A stretch of DNA of 64,000 nt, from positions 1 through 64,000 of the forward strand of contig CAZXFH010000013.1 in assembly GCA_964640055.1 (NCBI GenBank), given 5' to 3'. Shown here piece after piece: positions 7,237-16,864 of the stretch. Both the position numbers and the translations under genes were made by a program. Positions within the stretch are counted from its first letter, which is position 1. The number at the start of each line of letters is the position of its first letter. The notes beneath the pieces are model-generated. The model searched no databases. It was not told the DNA's origin and worked only from the letters and a program-made list of their open reading frames with translations. This DNA comes from CAZXFH01 sp964640055. Its GTDB lineage: Bacteria > Fidelibacterota > UBA2242 > JAFGTP01.

Positions 7237-8593
7237 CTAAGTGACGCCCTCTGTAAACAATCCCCTGATAGGTAGAGTTCAGGATTCCACAGACCACAAC
7301 CAGATTATCCTTACAGGTAACAGAATAGAGCTGCGGAGGACCGAATTCTATCCCCCGGCTGCCAACATAATTCACGAAGGTCTCACCATTAAAGTGAACT
7401 ACATCTCCCATATCCGCAACAATAAAGATATTATTATGATCAGTTCCCCGAATGCAATTCGGCCAAATTCGATCCGGAATAATCTCTCTCCAGAGACGCA
7501 AATACCCTTGATCGCTTGATATAGGTTGCTGCCAGAAACCGGCGCTGGAGGCAATATACAATTGACGGTTATTGATCCAGACAGATTGGAAAACGCTGCT
7601 GAGTTCGACTCTGCCGAAGTAATCATAATTATCGGATTCGTAAATTTTTTCAAATCCCGATTGATCACCTTTAAGCAATATACATCTGCCATCCGTCCGG
7701 TTATACCCACAGATGAAAACCTTATTATCAGAATAGCCATAAATATCGGTCAGGGTGATGTCCGTCCCGCTCTCTATCTTCCGGAAAGTTGATCCATCGT
7801 AGTGCACAATGGAACCTTTCCGGCCGACAAAATAGATGTCATCCGGCGATGAAGCCCAAATGTGTTCTACACCACCATCGTCTTGATCCAATACTCCCAT
7901 ATCCCATAGATGATAAAAATCCCAGGTATTACCATCCCAATGGATTGGGACACCCCCACTTGCCCATATATCATTTTCATTAAAATACCAGATACTATTA
8001 AGTGGGACACCACGTTCGAATCTAGACAGTTTCCAATGACTACCATTCCAATGAGCAGCATTGTAGGGTGTTTGCCATACTCTTAGTGAATCATACGTGT
8101 AAGTATCTTCAGTCCATATATAACCCACCACCCAGATGTCATCCTCATCCACAATCCAGACATCATTTAAGTAACTCCCATATATTCCCAGCGTATCGAC
8201 TTCCCAGACAAAGTTATGGCTACTAGTCGGCATAGTGTGCAGGGTGATGGATCCGGATTGGGCTTTGGTCTTTCCATTTTTCAGAAAACGGACACGATAG
8301 GTATAATCAGTGTCAGGTGTCAGGTCATTATCGGTGATCAGTGTGTCATCATCGGAGCAGGTATAAGCGGCAATCGTGGAATCATTGCGGGCCAATTCAA
8401 AATGATTGATCTTACCTGAGTCTGGTAAACTGACTTTGAGATATACCGCAGTACAGAATACCTCTTCCACTGCGAGAAAGATATCATAATCCGGTTCCGT
8501 GGGGCACTCTTTACAGCTGAATGCCAACACCAGCATCAGGCTGGAAAACAGCCCGGGAATGAAAAACCGTCTTATGTGCCCTGTAAAACGCAT
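7208..8593 (-). CDS. Lipoprotein with FN3 domain and propeller-like repeats
   Basis: 461 residues. The lipobox ends at Cys27 (LVLAFSC). Residues ~38-120 form a fibronectin-III-like domain (ending LTPDTDYTYRVRFLKNG). Residues ~130-445 contain repeated strands of the type DIW.VG, HWDGNTW, IWASSPDDIYFVG, GSIVHYDGSTF, DIYGYSDNKVFICG, typical of a family often called glucosyltransferase-like or beta-propeller lipoproteins. No catalytic residues are recognised; surface ligand binding is plausible. The last nine or so residues (GSVKSFIKK) are read from the inverted-repeat end of the insertion at 6907-7236, so the original C-terminus was probably near YRGRH. AGAAGG precedes the ATG. Confidence 0.8.
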   Translation of the reverse strand: MRFTGHIRRFFIPGLFSSLMLVLAFSCKECPTEPDYDIFLAVEEVFCTAVYLKVSLPDSGKINHFELARNDSTIAAYTCSDDDTLITDNDLTPDTDYTYRVRFLKNGKTKAQSGSITLHTMPTSSHNFVWEVDTLGIYGSYLNDVWIVDEDDIWVVGYIWTEDTYTYDSLRVWQTPYNAAHWNGSHWKLSRFERGVPLNSIWYFNENDIWASGGVPIHWDGNTWDFYHLWDMGVLDQDDGGVEHIWASSPDDIYFVGRKGSIVHYDGSTFRKIESGTDITLTDIYGYSDNKVFICGYNRTDGRCILLKGDQSGFEKIYESDNYDYFGRVELSSVFQSVWINNRQLYIASSAGFWQQPISSDQGYLRLWREIIPDRIWPNCIRGTDHNNIFIVADMGDVVHFNGETFVNYVGSRGIEFGPPQLYSVTCKDNLVVVCGILNSTYQGIVYRGRHLGSVKSFIKK

Positions 8594-9011
8594 TGCCAGC
8601 GGCCTTCTGAATGTGAATTATAATAAAAATACACGCTATTGAATCTAATTGCAACTGTCTTGTTGGCTGCTAGGTCAAAAAAGGCATCCTAATACTGATC
8701 ATTCCGCAGCTAAGCCTACTCATAAATCGGTTGTTTTCCGCAGTATCCCCGCTCTTCTCCGGTTTTATATGAGGTTGCCGTGCCTTAAGCCCGACTACCC
8801 ATCAACTCAAAAACGCACCTTTTCGGGGAGGGGTTGCTCCATTTAGCACTAATATCGATAAGCTGAAGTTATAGTGTAATAGATACTTTATTATGCTTAT
8901 AGTTAAGTATCAAAGTATCGACTCAGACCTATTTGATAACCTAAAATAATGTGATCTCAGAAAACCAGAGATTTGTAGTACTATATGATCATCAAGGTCT
9001 ATTAATCAACA
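8594..9011. other. Intergenic, nothing recognised
   Basis: These 418 bases separate two minus-strand genes. The only open frames are short and lack ribosome sites and family resemblance. I see no repeat R copy, attC or strong hairpin. Confidence 0.5.
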
Positions 9012-11120
9012 TTACCTGATGACAATAAATTTTTTATGGGCGCTCTTTCCATTGGAGGTGCTAAAATGGGCAACATAAACGCCGCTGACGATCATCTGCT
9101 GGGAAGAGGTTACTGAATCCCAGGCTTCATCACCGCTGCCATCGTTATGGTTAATAGATTTTATTAGATCACCCCGCTCAGTAAATATTTTTATTTCGCA
9201 TTCCGGAGGTAAATTGTAGAACATTATGCGATCTTTTCCATATTCACCGAATTGATGGCTCCGGGCATTGATATTGAAAGGATTCGGTACGATCCGGATA
9301 TCGGCCAGTTTTTCGCCGGGCATGCGACGGAGATAAGCCGGTTCAATAGTTCGTGTCCAAAACAGACTGCTTTCAATAGGCTGACCGGGTTCAATCGTAT
9401 TTACAGTTCCATCATCATAGGTGGTGATATAATAGTAATAATCAAAACCGCGCTGCGCGTTGAAATCTTCATATTGATGATCAATAGGATTGGGAGTGCC
9501 TTCACCACACTCATAGATCAACTCAAAGGTCGTATCAGGAGTACCGACTTGACGATAGATCCGGTAACCGCCAAAATGGTCATAATATTTTTGGGCATTA
9601 TCAGACCAGTCTAAAGTGATATGATCCCCACCGGATGTGACGGTAAACATCTCCGGTGGCGGAGGTGCCGGATCTGTCACCAAACCATTATTCCAGGTCG
9701 ATATTGCACGCTCAAAAGTGTTAAAAAGAGAATCCCGGCTGGTAAAGACCCAGGCATCTTTATATTGATCAGGATCGTTCGTTTCGCTACCGTCGGGCAG
9801 GATATAGGGTGTTATTTGATTCAGCCATTTAGCGCCCACATTTTTCCGTCTTTCCCAGCTAATACTGCCCACGCACTCAGCCAGAACGATATGAATACTA
9901 TCCCCCGGTGCCAAGGTATAAGGTCCATAACCGAGCCCTTGTGAGATTCCCCCGCCAGCGGCATTGGGGTGTTCATCGGCATTCTGCGTATCGCCAAAAG
10001 GAGCATCCTGCCAGCTGGGATTATGGGGATATCCTAATTCGCAGGCATGGGTTTGCTCAGGTATGTCACGGGTCATGGACTCATAGGCTAAATTCATTTT
10101 TGATGCGTTGAATTGGTCGAATATCCGATTAAAATCACTTCCAGACCAATGGTGAGAAGCATAAATGAATTGGTTATCATCATCAGATTTGTCATTGACA
10201 GACTTATCGACATGCAGTGTTATTACGCCAGGGAATTGAGGAGCCCCTAAAAACCCGTCAGCCCCTTTGGTACCGCCCCCGGTATTGGGAGCGCCAATAT
10301 TATTGCCTTCATATTTAGAGTGTAGTCCGTGCCAGGCATAGGCAGCCCGGTAGGGATCTCCATATTTCGGATGGAGCAGCTCATTGACCGTGTTATGCCC
10401 CCAGGTAGCGGTTTGCGGAGTCCAGTAATAACCGTAAGCACAGGGATATTTGGTCATGGCCCAGCGATGTTGCAAAAATATAACTACATCGGTCAGCGTT
10501 AAATTATGTTTGTTACCCTTCGCATCATAAATCCCGTCATTTTTGAAAACAAAATCAAAAATATGATAGTTATCATGATAGCTTTGACTAAAGGCGTAGA
10601 CTCTCCGTTTTACCGTTACACCAATGGCAGTATTAACAACATTGTAAAGCATTCGATCACTTAACAAATCCTTATCAATCTCATCCACATAATCACGATA
10701 AAAGGCTTCTGATGCCCCTTGATCGTCAACATATACCATTGGGTGATTGAATTTCCCGATTAACTTGAATTCCGCGGGCATAAATTCTGTAGCTTCATCT
10801 AAGGTTTTCGGACCGGAACGGACTACCTTATTATCAAAAGTGTAGCCATCCATTAATGGATCAGAATAATTTGTAGTACCGATAAATAATCCCTTAGCCG
10901 CCTGCATATCCTGCCATCGATACAGCGCCGGATATTTAAATCCATCTTGCTGATCGGTGATGCGATGTCTTCTGCCGACCTCTATTTCACATCCGGCACT
11001 GGAAAACCAATTGTGAAGCATACCTATACAGATCCATTTTACTTCATCTGCATGTAAATACTTGGCTACAGAAACCAACAATAACGTTATTATGCAAAAA
11101 CATTTAAAACTGTGTCGCAT
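9012..11120 (-). CDS. Large secreted protein with FN3 and FlgD-like tail
   Basis: 702 residues with a signal peptide (cleavage near HADEV, ~25). Residues ~30-480 are an uncharacterised domain rich in Trp, Tyr and Asp, including LAPGDSIHIVLAECVG. A fibronectin-III-like segment with YRIYR and YYYITTYDDG follows (~515-600). The C-terminus (IRIVPNPFN, then MFYNLPPECEIKIFTERGD, then GVYVAHF) is a FlgD-like/sorting-type tail. The tail and general layout match the 1093-residue protein at 32398, which follows a TonB receptor; this gene has no receptor beside it. Inference: an orphan of that surface-protein family, with its substrate unknown. GGGAG precedes the ATG. Confidence 0.75.
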   Translation of the reverse strand: MRHSFKCFCIITLLLVSVAKYLHADEVKWICIGMLHNWFSSAGCEIEVGRRHRITDQQDGFKYPALYRWQDMQAAKGLFIGTTNYSDPLMDGYTFDNKVVRSGPKTLDEATEFMPAEFKLIGKFNHPMVYVDDQGASEAFYRDYVDEIDKDLLSDRMLYNVVNTAIGVTVKRRVYAFSQSYHDNYHIFDFVFKNDGIYDAKGNKHNLTLTDVVIFLQHRWAMTKYPCAYGYYWTPQTATWGHNTVNELLHPKYGDPYRAAYAWHGLHSKYEGNNIGAPNTGGGTKGADGFLGAPQFPGVITLHVDKSVNDKSDDDNQFIYASHHWSGSDFNRIFDQFNASKMNLAYESMTRDIPEQTHACELGYPHNPSWQDAPFGDTQNADEHPNAAGGGISQGLGYGPYTLAPGDSIHIVLAECVGSISWERRKNVGAKWLNQITPYILPDGSETNDPDQYKDAWVFTSRDSLFNTFERAISTWNNGLVTDPAPPPPEMFTVTSGGDHITLDWSDNAQKYYDHFGGYRIYRQVGTPDTTFELIYECGEGTPNPIDHQYEDFNAQRGFDYYYYITTYDDGTVNTIEPGQPIESSLFWTRTIEPAYLRRMPGEKLADIRIVPNPFNINARSHQFGEYGKDRIMFYNLPPECEIKIFTERGDLIKSINHNDGSGDEAWDSVTSSQQMIVSGVYVAHFSTSNGKSAHKKFIVIR

Positions 11121-11301
11121 AATTTCTCCCTTTAATTATTTATCTAAATTCAAGATTTTTGAATAGATCAATATATCCGCCAACTAATTAAAAGCGTTTT
11201 GGTATATATTCTGCTGAATAAAAAATTATTCATTGCTGAATAATTGTCTGCTTTTAGCCAGTTTCTATGAATATATAAAAGCATTAAGGAATATATAATA
11301 T

Positions 11302-13233
11302 TTAATTCACAACTATTTCATCCATGAAAAGCCATGCCTTTTCCCCAGAATATGGGTGCCATTGAGGACAGATGTTTATATTTCTGGCATACAGCTTAAT
11401 AAATCGTGCCCACTGTTGATTAACGACTGCTGGGAATTCCCGGATCGATGGCAGCTCGTTATTTTTTGTTACGTTATTGAAGTACTGTTTAATTAGTTTA
11501 TATGCTCCTCCATCTTCAGAAATGAAAATATTTATTTCCACCGGCAGAAAAATTAAAACAAATTGATTTTCAAGGAACCGACAAGAAATTCGCTTAATTT
11601 GGTAGCTGTTTTTTAAATCAACAACTGCTTGGATGTCATGGCCTTTGTATCCCTGCCATGCACCGTCCGTATACTGGGCGGTGCCCTTAATTCCGTCAAT
11701 CAGGGCTATTTGACCACCGCCGGTATAGTCCTGATGATAAGGAGTGGAAAGTGTAATTTTTTTTTCGACAGCCAAGTGAGCGACGTTTTCTTTTTTTTGC
11801 GGTCCTATGCGGCCTGGTGGGCGGATCTCATGACCCTCCTTTTTTTGTAATAAATCCCCCAGTTCATTACGCATCTGATTTGCAATTGATTGCATTTCTC
11901 GGACAACTTGCGGGTTTTTATTCACTATATCATGGGTTTCTCCGACATCCTTTGCTAGATTATACAGTTCTAGTCCGGTTTTACGCTTCAATCGTGGACC
12001 TGGGTAGCCATTATGACCCGGTGCGACGTTTTCATAAGATCGGTACGCATGCGGAAAAACCAATTTCCAATCTCCTTTTCTAACCGCACGTAATTCCTTA
12101 TTATAATAATAGAAATAATGATCTCTCGGATTGAGCTCCTTTTTTCCTTTTAACAACGGTAGAATATTGATCCCGTCAATCTTTTTTTGGGGAAGGGCTG
12201 CACCGGTAACAGCTGTAATTGTAGGTAAAAGGTCGATAGTCGCAGCCATCTGATCACATACTTTCCCTGCCGGAATCGTTCCTGGCCAGTACATGATACA
12301 AGGAACCCGGGTGCCCCCTTCCCAAGTGGTTCCTTTGCCTTCGCGTAATATTCCGGCTGAGCCGGCATGATTCCCGAAATTTAACCAAGGACCATTATCG
12401 CTCGCAAAAATTAAAAGTGTGTTTTCTTCAAGTGCTTGTTTTTTCAAGGTTTGTAAAATTTGCTTTACCGACCAATCAAGCTCCATGATCACATCGCCAT
12501 ACAAGCCCTGTTTACTTTTCCCTTTGAACTTGTTTGAAACAGCCAGGGGGATGTGAGGCATGGTGTGTGGCAGATAGAGAAAGAAAGGTTGCTTTTGGTT
12601 ATTACGGATAAAATTTACTGCCCGTTGGGTATAACGACGGGTTAGTGCAGCCTGTTCTTCAAGGGTTTCAATTTCCTCAATTTTACGGTTATTTTCGATA
12701 AGCGGTAAGGAAGGAAAAATCCGTAGCCATTGATTTTTACTTGATTTTTTTTCCTTTACGGGTATCCCATCATAATCAACAGGCCACATGTCATTGGAAT
12801 AGGGGAGCCCAAAATATTCATCAAAGCCATGTTGCAACGGAAGAAATTCAGGATGAGATCCTAAGTGCCATTTACCAAAAATAGCGGTAGCATATCCCCG
12901 CCGTTTTAATAGATCAGCAATGGTTTCCTCCTCGGGATTTAAGCCAACCATCGACCATGGTCTTAGCGCTTGGTGAACACTCACTCGTTCAGCATAACAG
13001 CCAGTGAGTAAGGAGGCCCGGGAAGCACTACAAACCGCTTGAGAAACATAGAAATTAGTAAACTGCATTCCATGCCGGGCAAGATGATCCAGGGTGGGTG
13101 TTTGAAATCCCTCAGCACCATAACAGCCGACATCAGCATACCCTTGATCATCCGTAAAGATTATGATGATATTGGGTAAAGATAACTTGGGCTGTAAAAA
13201 TCGCAACAAGCGCCGACAGGATGATAACGACAC
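11302..13233 (-). CDS. Sulfatase with C-terminal discoidin-like domain
   Basis: 643 residues from the first standard start. It is a formylglycine-dependent sulfatase: NIIIIFTDDQGYADVGCYG supplies the metal-binding Asp pair (D28, D29), and VCSASRASLLTG contains the C-x-A-x-R signature with Cys68 as the residue converted to formylglycine. GKWHLG and ASDNGPW are further active-site motifs. Residues ~505-643 resemble a discoidin/F5-8-type sugar-binding domain. The GTG start omits an in-frame Tat-lipoprotein signal just upstream (TKALSRRKFIRQLGLGA, then SLSSC), so the true start is probably an unusual codon near 13291-13296, preceded by CAGGGA. It likely desulfates a polysaccharide in the periplasm or at the surface. 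Confidence 0.92.
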   Translation of the reverse strand: MSLSSCRRLLRFLQPKLSLPNIIIIFTDDQGYADVGCYGAEGFQTPTLDHLARHGMQFTNFYVSQAVCSASRASLLTGCYAERVSVHQALRPWSMVGLNPEEETIADLLKRRGYATAIFGKWHLGSHPEFLPLQHGFDEYFGLPYSNDMWPVDYDGIPVKEKKSSKNQWLRIFPSLPLIENNRKIEEIETLEEQAALTRRYTQRAVNFIRNNQKQPFFLYLPHTMPHIPLAVSNKFKGKSKQGLYGDVIMELDWSVKQILQTLKKQALEENTLLIFASDNGPWLNFGNHAGSAGILREGKGTTWEGGTRVPCIMYWPGTIPAGKVCDQMAATIDLLPTITAVTGAALPQKKIDGINILPLLKGKKELNPRDHYFYYYNKELRAVRKGDWKLVFPHAYRSYENVAPGHNGYPGPRLKRKTGLELYNLAKDVGETHDIVNKNPQVVREMQSIANQMRNELGDLLQKKEGHEIRPPGRIGPQKKENVAHLAVEKKITLSTPYHQDYTGGGQIALIDGIKGTAQYTDGAWQGYKGHDIQAVVDLKNSYQIKRISCRFLENQFVLIFLPVEINIFISEDGGAYKLIKQYFNNVTKNNELPSIREFPAVVNQQWARFIKLYARNINICPQWHPYSGEKAWLFMDEIVVN

Positions 13234-13524
13234 ACTAACAGCGCCCAGCCCTAATTGTCTGATGAATTTACGGCGTGATAATGCTTTAGTTATGATAAAT
13301 TTTCCCTGAGTTCTCTAATTATTGCTAAATAATAATTATTCTCATATAATCTGGGTAATTGTACATGGATTGGAATAGGTTGAGGTATTAGATTAGTTTT
13401 ACAAGCACAGTTCTTGAATTTAATTCACAAATAAATTTACATTCCCACACCCGGTTTTAATTAACTTTCAATTACAGTGTCGTTCAGTAATTAATGGAGT
13501 CCATAACATAAAAGCACCAGTTGT

Positions 13525-14070
13525 TGATCTCTTTCCGGTTCAAATCAAATTCCGAAAGATACTTGAGCTGCGATATTAATTGCATGTCAAAAACAACTTC
13601 GAAATACTTTAGGTAATTTTCATTATTAAGTCAAGCATTAATCAAAGGAGACTGTTACTACCAAAGTTCTCAACGATAAGCCCGCTCAGAAACGATCTGA
13701 GACCCATTAAATCGCATTTCTTTGGATATAAAACAGCCCTCTCTACGAGAAGGCTCTATTTTTAGGGGTAGTATACCGGAAACCCCGAAAAGCATTTTTA
13801 ACCCCTTGATTATCAGGCGGTTACGAGGTCAGTTTTTATCTCTTGAGGACTGGTTTTGGGGGGATACTATGGCAGGGACTTATTGATTCTTTTAAGCATC
13901 TGGTATCCAACCAGATATGCTGCAAATACCACCGGTATCCAAATCCTGGTATACATCTAAGCTGCGTTTCCAGACGGAAAACCAAGGGTCAGGTATACCT
14001 TGCCAGCCGGAGGTCATTGATTCCCTGCCCGGCGGCTGACTATCAGACAGGGAACCCAGTAGCGCCCACA
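13525..14070. repeat. Repeat R5 (diverged full copy with tRNA-half end)
   Basis: It aligns with R3 over its length but is more diverged. Block A is 13525-13630. Block B (13675-13775) includes GCTCAGAAACGATCTGAGACCC, and block C is 13792-13860. Block D is 13905-14070, with ACCGGTATCC and the GGTATAC (13948-13954)/GTATACC (13993-13999) pair, again 38 bases apart. It separates the sulfatase gene from the phosphodiester glycosidase gene. No gene is recognised in the 816 bases around it. Confidence 0.75.
13998..14070 (+). other. Degenerate 3' half of a tRNA, possibly tRNA-Gly(GCC)
   Basis: The sequence resembles R3's tRNA half but has anticodon-loop CTTGCCA (GCC, Gly-like), stem strand GCCGG and variable AGGTC. 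The T-arm is then interrupted by a hairpin, TTCCCTG (14021-14027) with CAGGGAA (14048-14054), and the end CCCAGT-AGCGCCC-ACA (14055-14070) resumes. It cannot be functional. Its position relative to the GTATACC box is identical to R3, so the tRNA half is an integral end of the repeat. Confidence 0.6.
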
Positions 14071-14130
14071 GCACTAAAATGCAATAAATTATCCTATCTT
14101 AAAAGTGATCAGCGCAGCTAAGGTCAGCAC

Positions 14131-16593
14131 TTATTTCAGCAGCAAACATTTGCTGGTTACGGTTGTGGATTTCATATGAATGGTGTATAAATAAATTCCG
14201 GAAGGCAAATGTTTCGGTGCCCATTTTATTATCTGTGTGCCAGGATTTTGATTGCATACTATCTTGCGGTCAACTTCTTTGCCGTTGATGTCATAAAATA
14301 TAAAAGTGACATCACCTTTATCGTACAGTTTAATCTTAAAACGCGAACTATTGTTAAAGGGATTGGGATAGTGCTTTTGCAGTTGAAAACTGGTGGCAGA
14401 GGGATTTACTTCTCCTTTTTCCACTTCAATGTCTGTTTCAACGAATTGGGCGGTAAAATCATCCAGATATATAACGCCACTATCTTTTTTATTATCATCC
14501 ACTTCCGCCAGATATATTTTCGTCCAAGTAATCGGATAATTCAAGCTGGCTGCGGGATTCGACCAGCTGGGGACGGCATCTTCAAGCAATACTTCCAAAT
14601 ATTTCCAGCTGTTCTGCCAATCGATCCCCGGATCAGAGGATGTAAAGTCTACTAAAAATTTCTCGCTATCCTTATCTTGAAATTCACCCCGCAACCAGTG
14701 TCCCTTACCATCACCATAAACATGTATACCGACTGCATTGGGCGTGCCTGAAATCGGAAGCCCGCAATCCATATATAAGACACTTGTTCCCCCGGTAGTC
14801 AATTTATAGGCCAACCGAGAAGAAGTGGGATCCGATACATATTGGTCCCCTAAAATAGTCAGACTGCAACTATCCAAATCAACCCGCAGACCGGTCAGGG
14901 ACCAGTTGTTTACATTATCAAAACTATCCAGGATAACAGTTACTGAGGCACCTACCGAAACAGAGGCACTGCCCGAAACTGTATCATAGGCGGCGATGAT
15001 CGCTCCTTCGCCGACAGCGGTAGCAGTGAATAAACCGGATGTACTGATCGTCCCAATATCAGCGGTGACGGACCAATCATATTGGTCCGTGTCAAGATCG
15101 ACAACATTTCCAAAATAATCCCGTGTCTCCGCCGTGAGTTGCTGCTGTTCACCAACCTTTAGAATAATTGGATCCGGTTGAATAAAAATGGAGGCAATAT
15201 CAGTCACATAAACCCTTACCGAATCCATAACAGAATCAAGCACCACGGTTACAAATCCGGAGCATGTATCATCTCCAGCGGTAAACAGTCCTTCTGATGT
15301 GATGCTTCCCAGACTTGTATCACAGGTCCACACTAACTGATCCGTCTGGACTTGCACATCATTATAATATTGATCGAATCCGGTCACCTGAAATTGTTTT
15401 TGAGTGTCTTTTAACAGGAAAACTTCCCGGGGAGTAATCCGTAAATGGGCCAACTCACCAGTGAGGGCGGTGCTGACCACCATCAACGCATTGGCAACAC
15501 TGCGCTCACCTCCGGCGTCCGAAGGACTATTTTTGACCTCATTACGCACCACCATAGCGGAAGAACCACCTCCATCAAGATTAATCCCATTGTAAACCCC
15601 CCACTCCAGCATATAATCTGCCAGTTCATAGAGTGACATGCCCACACTGAAGCCGGTTTGACGGCCATCAACCACAAACATATATAAGACTGTAGAATCC
15701 TGTGAAAATCCCACCGCAGTCCGCGGGTGCCTGTCAGACGAGAAACTGCCACCCGGCACCGTAGCGGATCTATTGGTAATAATGACCGGATTACCACCGA
15801 CCAATTCCTTGATCCGCTTTTCACATCCGGCAAATTTCAACAACACACCGAGGGTATCCCCGACAGTCACATAATCTTTCAAAAAGTCCGCACTGATCCC
15901 ATGTCCCGAAAGAACCAGGCCACTATCAGGGATCGTATTATTCCCATGTCCGTCGGTATGAATACTATCCATAGCAGTAACTTTCAGATAGACGGTATCA
16001 TTAGCGATCGGATCGGAAATATATTGGGCCATGATTTCGGTACCATATTGATTGGTTCCGGTGGTATTTCCGTAATACCGGTTATATAAAATTATCTGAT
16101 CTGTACCGCGGCTTTCATTGATCCCATCAAGCACTGCGGTGGAATCATTTTGACAGAATATCTCGCCTGTATAGGTGTAAATACCGATCAGCGGTTCATT
16201 ACTGTCAGAAGCAGCAAATACAGCCCGTTCATAATCCGCCCGTTTTAACATCTCTCCCTGTAAAATCTGGGTATTAGTGGGAATACCACCCGACATATAA
16301 AAATCACCATTAACAGCCCCAATAACCTGGTGTCCCTCGTGATCCTTTCTGGCTGCCATGGAGGAGGTTTTTTCATAACCAGACACTCTGTCTTCAGAGG
16401 TTACTGTTTCCAGCTGAGTCCACTGATTAGTCAGCTCAATCTCCAAAACATATAAATGCCAGGGTCCAGCTGCCCGAAATTCATGATAATACATAACACC
16501 CGGTCCCACCGGCCGGCTTTCAACTATTTCAGCAGTTACAGACAGATTAAAAATAAATAAGATCAATCCCAGCTGCATACTTTTTCGTGCCAT
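14131..16593 (-). CDS. Secreted phosphodiester glycosidase (NAGPA domain) with Ig-like domains and sorting tail
   Basis: 820 residues. After a signal peptide (~1-21), residues ~50-385 form the phosphodiester-glycosidase (NAGPA, DUF2233) domain: AVNGDFYMSGG, HPRTAVGF, VVDGRQTGFSVGMSLYELA and INLDGGGSSAMVV near ~337. Family members hydrolyse sugar phosphodiester links such as uncovered GlcNAc-phosphate. Two Big2-like domains follow (~391-545), then a carbohydrate-binding-like sandwich (~550-715), then a type IX-like sorting tail (YPNPFNNSS, GIYLYTIHM, TSKCLLLK). It is therefore predicted to be exported and possibly held at the surface. TAGGAGGAG precedes the ATG. The ~270-base AT-rich upstream gap could hold its promoter. 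Confidence 0.9.
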   Translation of the reverse strand: MARKSMQLGLILFIFNLSVTAEIVESRPVGPGVMYYHEFRAAGPWHLYVLEIELTNQWTQLETVTSEDRVSGYEKTSSMAARKDHEGHQVIGAVNGDFYMSGGIPTNTQILQGEMLKRADYERAVFAASDSNEPLIGIYTYTGEIFCQNDSTAVLDGINESRGTDQIILYNRYYGNTTGTNQYGTEIMAQYISDPIANDTVYLKVTAMDSIHTDGHGNNTIPDSGLVLSGHGISADFLKDYVTVGDTLGVLLKFAGCEKRIKELVGGNPVIITNRSATVPGGSFSSDRHPRTAVGFSQDSTVLYMFVVDGRQTGFSVGMSLYELADYMLEWGVYNGINLDGGGSSAMVVRNEVKNSPSDAGGERSVANALMVVSTALTGELAHLRITPREVFLLKDTQKQFQVTGFDQYYNDVQVQTDQLVWTCDTSLGSITSEGLFTAGDDTCSGFVTVVLDSVMDSVRVYVTDIASIFIQPDPIILKVGEQQQLTAETRDYFGNVVDLDTDQYDWSVTADIGTISTSGLFTATAVGEGAIIAAYDTVSGSASVSVGASVTVILDSFDNVNNWSLTGLRVDLDSCSLTILGDQYVSDPTSSRLAYKLTTGGTSVLYMDCGLPISGTPNAVGIHVYGDGKGHWLRGEFQDKDSEKFLVDFTSSDPGIDWQNSWKYLEVLLEDAVPSWSNPAASLNYPITWTKIYLAEVDDNKKDSGVIYLDDFTAQFVETDIEVEKGEVNPSATSFQLQKHYPNPFNNSSRFKIKLYDKGDVTFIFYDINGKEVDRKIVCNQNPGTQIIKWAPKHLPSGIYLYTIHMKSTTVTSKCLLLK

Positions 16594-16864
16594 GATAATC
16601 TCCTCCTATATTATTACTCTTACCATTACTGCACTATATTTAAATATACACTTATTACCATCCGGCCTGGTGCCGGGTAAGCTGATTCATTTTTCAATAT
16701 ATGCTGCGCTCATTTAGGTTTTCCCCATTGTTTGGAGAGCAATGGTAAAATTTAAGGTATCTCTTTTTTTTAATAAAAAAACATTTGACATTCTATTTAA
16801 TTAATTTTTTTTAAAGGCCAATTTCAAACTTGCTCCGGAATATTACTAATGACCTGGTTTTAGC

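Noticed and set aside
8649..8846. 65-codon open frame on the plus strand
   Set aside because: No ribosome site, no family motif, lies in a plain intergenic stretch.
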